Below the pieces are notes generated by a model that saw nothing but the letters and a program-made list of their open reading frames with translations, was not told the origin of the DNA and searched no databases. A DNA stretch of 6,175 nt, taken from Acidimicrobiaceae bacterium. GTDB taxonomy: Bacteria > Actinomycetota > Acidimicrobiia > Acidimicrobiales > Acidimicrobiaceae. Below, in pieces: positions 5,328 to 6,175 of the stretch. Every line of letters starts with the position of its first letter. The stretch's first letter is position 1. The DNA lies in the NCBI GenBank assembly GCA_013044415.1, contig JABEUO010000209.1, forward strand, positions 1-6,175. Direction: 5' to 3'. A program made the position numbers and the translations under genes.

Positions 5328-6175
5328 ATGCAGTTGAGTCTGGAGCTAGAACTGTCCCTTCTAGCGAACACTACCTTCTCGGTCATCGACTTTGAGACAA
5401 CCGGGACGGACCCACAACTCGATCGAATCACTGAGGTAGGAGTGGTCAAAGTGAGGGGCGGGGAGATCCTACAGACCATCTCATGCTTCGTAAAGCAGCA
5501 GCGTAAGATACCACCAGCCATAACAGGCCTGACCGGCATCACTAACGAGATGCTGACTTTTGCGCCAAGCGAGGAATCCGTTGTTGAAGCGATCCATGGC
5601 GTCACCGAAGATTCGGTCATCGTGGGTCACAATGTCTCATTTGATCTTGGATTCCTAAAGGCAGCATACGAACGGGTCGGTTATGAGCTAAAAAATACAA
5701 GAATCGACACGCTAGCCCTCGCACGCAAACTGCTGAGTGGAGAAGTCCCTGATTTCAAGCTCGCCACCCTTAGCCACTATTTGAGGCTTGATCATCAGCC
5801 AAGACATCGGGCTTTTGACGACGCACTTGCTACCGTTGATCTGTTACATGTCCTGATTGAGAGGGCTGGAACCTACGGATGCACTCATATCGACGAGCTA
5901 TACCGCCTCTCGAAAATCGACCTTGCATCGGTAGGATCGAAGCTAGGGATGTCTACCAAGCTCCCCCACCGTCCCGGCGTATATTTCTTCAAAGACTCAG
6001 ACGGCAAGGTCATCTACATCGGGAAATCCACCGACTTAAAGGCGAGGGTCCGAAGCTACTTCCATAGTGACTCCAGACACAAGACTCCAAAAATGCTCAA
6101 GCAAGTAGCAGCGATTGAAGCCATCTCCTTCAAGACCGAGACCGAAGCCGCTGTAGCCGAGGTTCGGCTCATTCA
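5328..6175 (+). CDS. DEDDh exonuclease fused to UvrC-type GIY-YIG nuclease (N-terminal part, cut by window edge)
   Basis: An open frame of 282 codons starts at ATG 5328 and runs off the right edge without a stop. Residues about 15-180 form a DEDDh 3'-5' exonuclease like DNA polymerase III epsilon: Exo I FSVIDFETTG with D21 and E23, Exo II VGHNVSFDLGF with D106, and Exo III RHRAFDDALAT with H160 and D165 (HxxxxD). Residues about 214-282 form a UvrC-type GIY-YIG domain: RPGVYFFKDSDGKVIYIGKS (215-234), the expected catalytic Arg near 240-242, and TETEAAVAEVRLI (270-282), where E278 is the expected metal-binding Glu. This fusion is known in actinobacteria (from memory, M. tuberculosis Rv2191), about 600 residues long and distinct from UvrC itself. 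It probably acts in DNA repair, but the precise substrate is not established to my knowledge. TTG at 5319 or CTG at 5298 are in-frame alternative starts. All motifs seen are intact. Confidence 0.92.
   Translation, partial: MQLSLELELSLLANTTFSVIDFETTGTDPQLDRITEVGVVKVRGGEILQTISCFVKQQRKIPPAITGLTGITNEMLTFAPSEESVVEAIHGVTEDSVIVGHNVSFDLGFLKAAYERVGYELKNTRIDTLALARKLLSGEVPDFKLATLSHYLRLDHQPRHRAFDDALATVDLLHVLIERAGTYGCTHIDELYRLSKIDLASVGSKLGMSTKLPHRPGVYFFKDSDGKVIYIGKSTDLKARVRSYFHSDSRHKTPKMLKQVAAIEAISFKTETEAAVAEVRLI

Noticed and set aside
5228..5620. 130-codon minus-strand frame across the divergent region
   Set aside because: It is antisense to the DEDDh exonuclease coding region, whose motifs are unmistakable. 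Its own protein is Ser/Thr/Val-rich without recognisable domains, and it would cover the + strand promoter.
5879..6067. Short plus-strand frame inside the exonuclease-UvrC gene
   Set aside because: It is out of frame with the GIY-YIG coding sequence, and the basic, motif-free translation is a shadow.
1..6175. Mobile element, CRISPR array, defence system or toxin-antitoxin pair
   Set aside because: There are no transposase or integrase motifs, no direct-repeat arrays and no terminal inverted repeats. The genes are housekeeping-like and in syntenic context.

Overview
The window most likely comes from an actinobacterium of moderate GC content (about half by eye), possibly of the Acidimicrobiia type. 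Class-level placement is inference. The evidence is a PimB-type mannosyltransferase of phosphatidylinositol mannoside synthesis, an actinobacterial-style SRPBCC protein, a DUF4031 protein, a fused DEDDh exonuclease/UvrC-type GIY-YIG protein, and promoters that look leaderless. From memory, the set PimB', SRPBCC protein and exonuclease-UvrC fusion recalls the Mycobacterium tuberculosis Rv2185c-Rv2188c-Rv2191 neighbourhood.

Layout: one divergent intergenic region (about 5116-5327) separates two transcription directions. To the right, on the + strand, starts a DEDDh exonuclease/GIY-YIG fusion gene that is cut by the window edge. To the left, on the - strand, eight genes follow in one direction: a small zinc-ribbon protein, an FAD/NAD(P) oxidoreductase, a DUF4031 protein, a QueG-like epoxyqueuosine reductase, a PimB-like GT4 mannosyltransferase, an SRPBCC protein, a ROK sugar kinase and the first 32 codons of a class I/II aminotransferase. 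Gaps are 55, 2, 2, 8, 61, 15 and 9 bases, so most or all of these may share a transcript. No rho-independent terminator is visible anywhere.

The genes do not form one obvious pathway. They combine DNA repair (exonuclease-UvrC), tRNA modification (QueG), envelope glycolipid synthesis (PimB, perhaps the SRPBCC protein), sugar phosphorylation (ROK), redox (flavin reductase) and amino-acid metabolism (aminotransferase). I see no mobile element, CRISPR array, RNA gene or clear defence system. This is ordinary core-genome territory.

The more unusual signals are at the level of expression. All seven stop codons in the window are TAG. Genes with a good Shine-Dalgarno start at TTG or GTG, whereas the ATG genes have little or none. 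The two divergent genes each carry a TAnnnT box exactly 7 bases before the ATG, as expected for leaderless mRNAs. A perfect GACCCG-CAAAA-CGGGTC inverted repeat lies upstream of the exonuclease-UvrC promoter.
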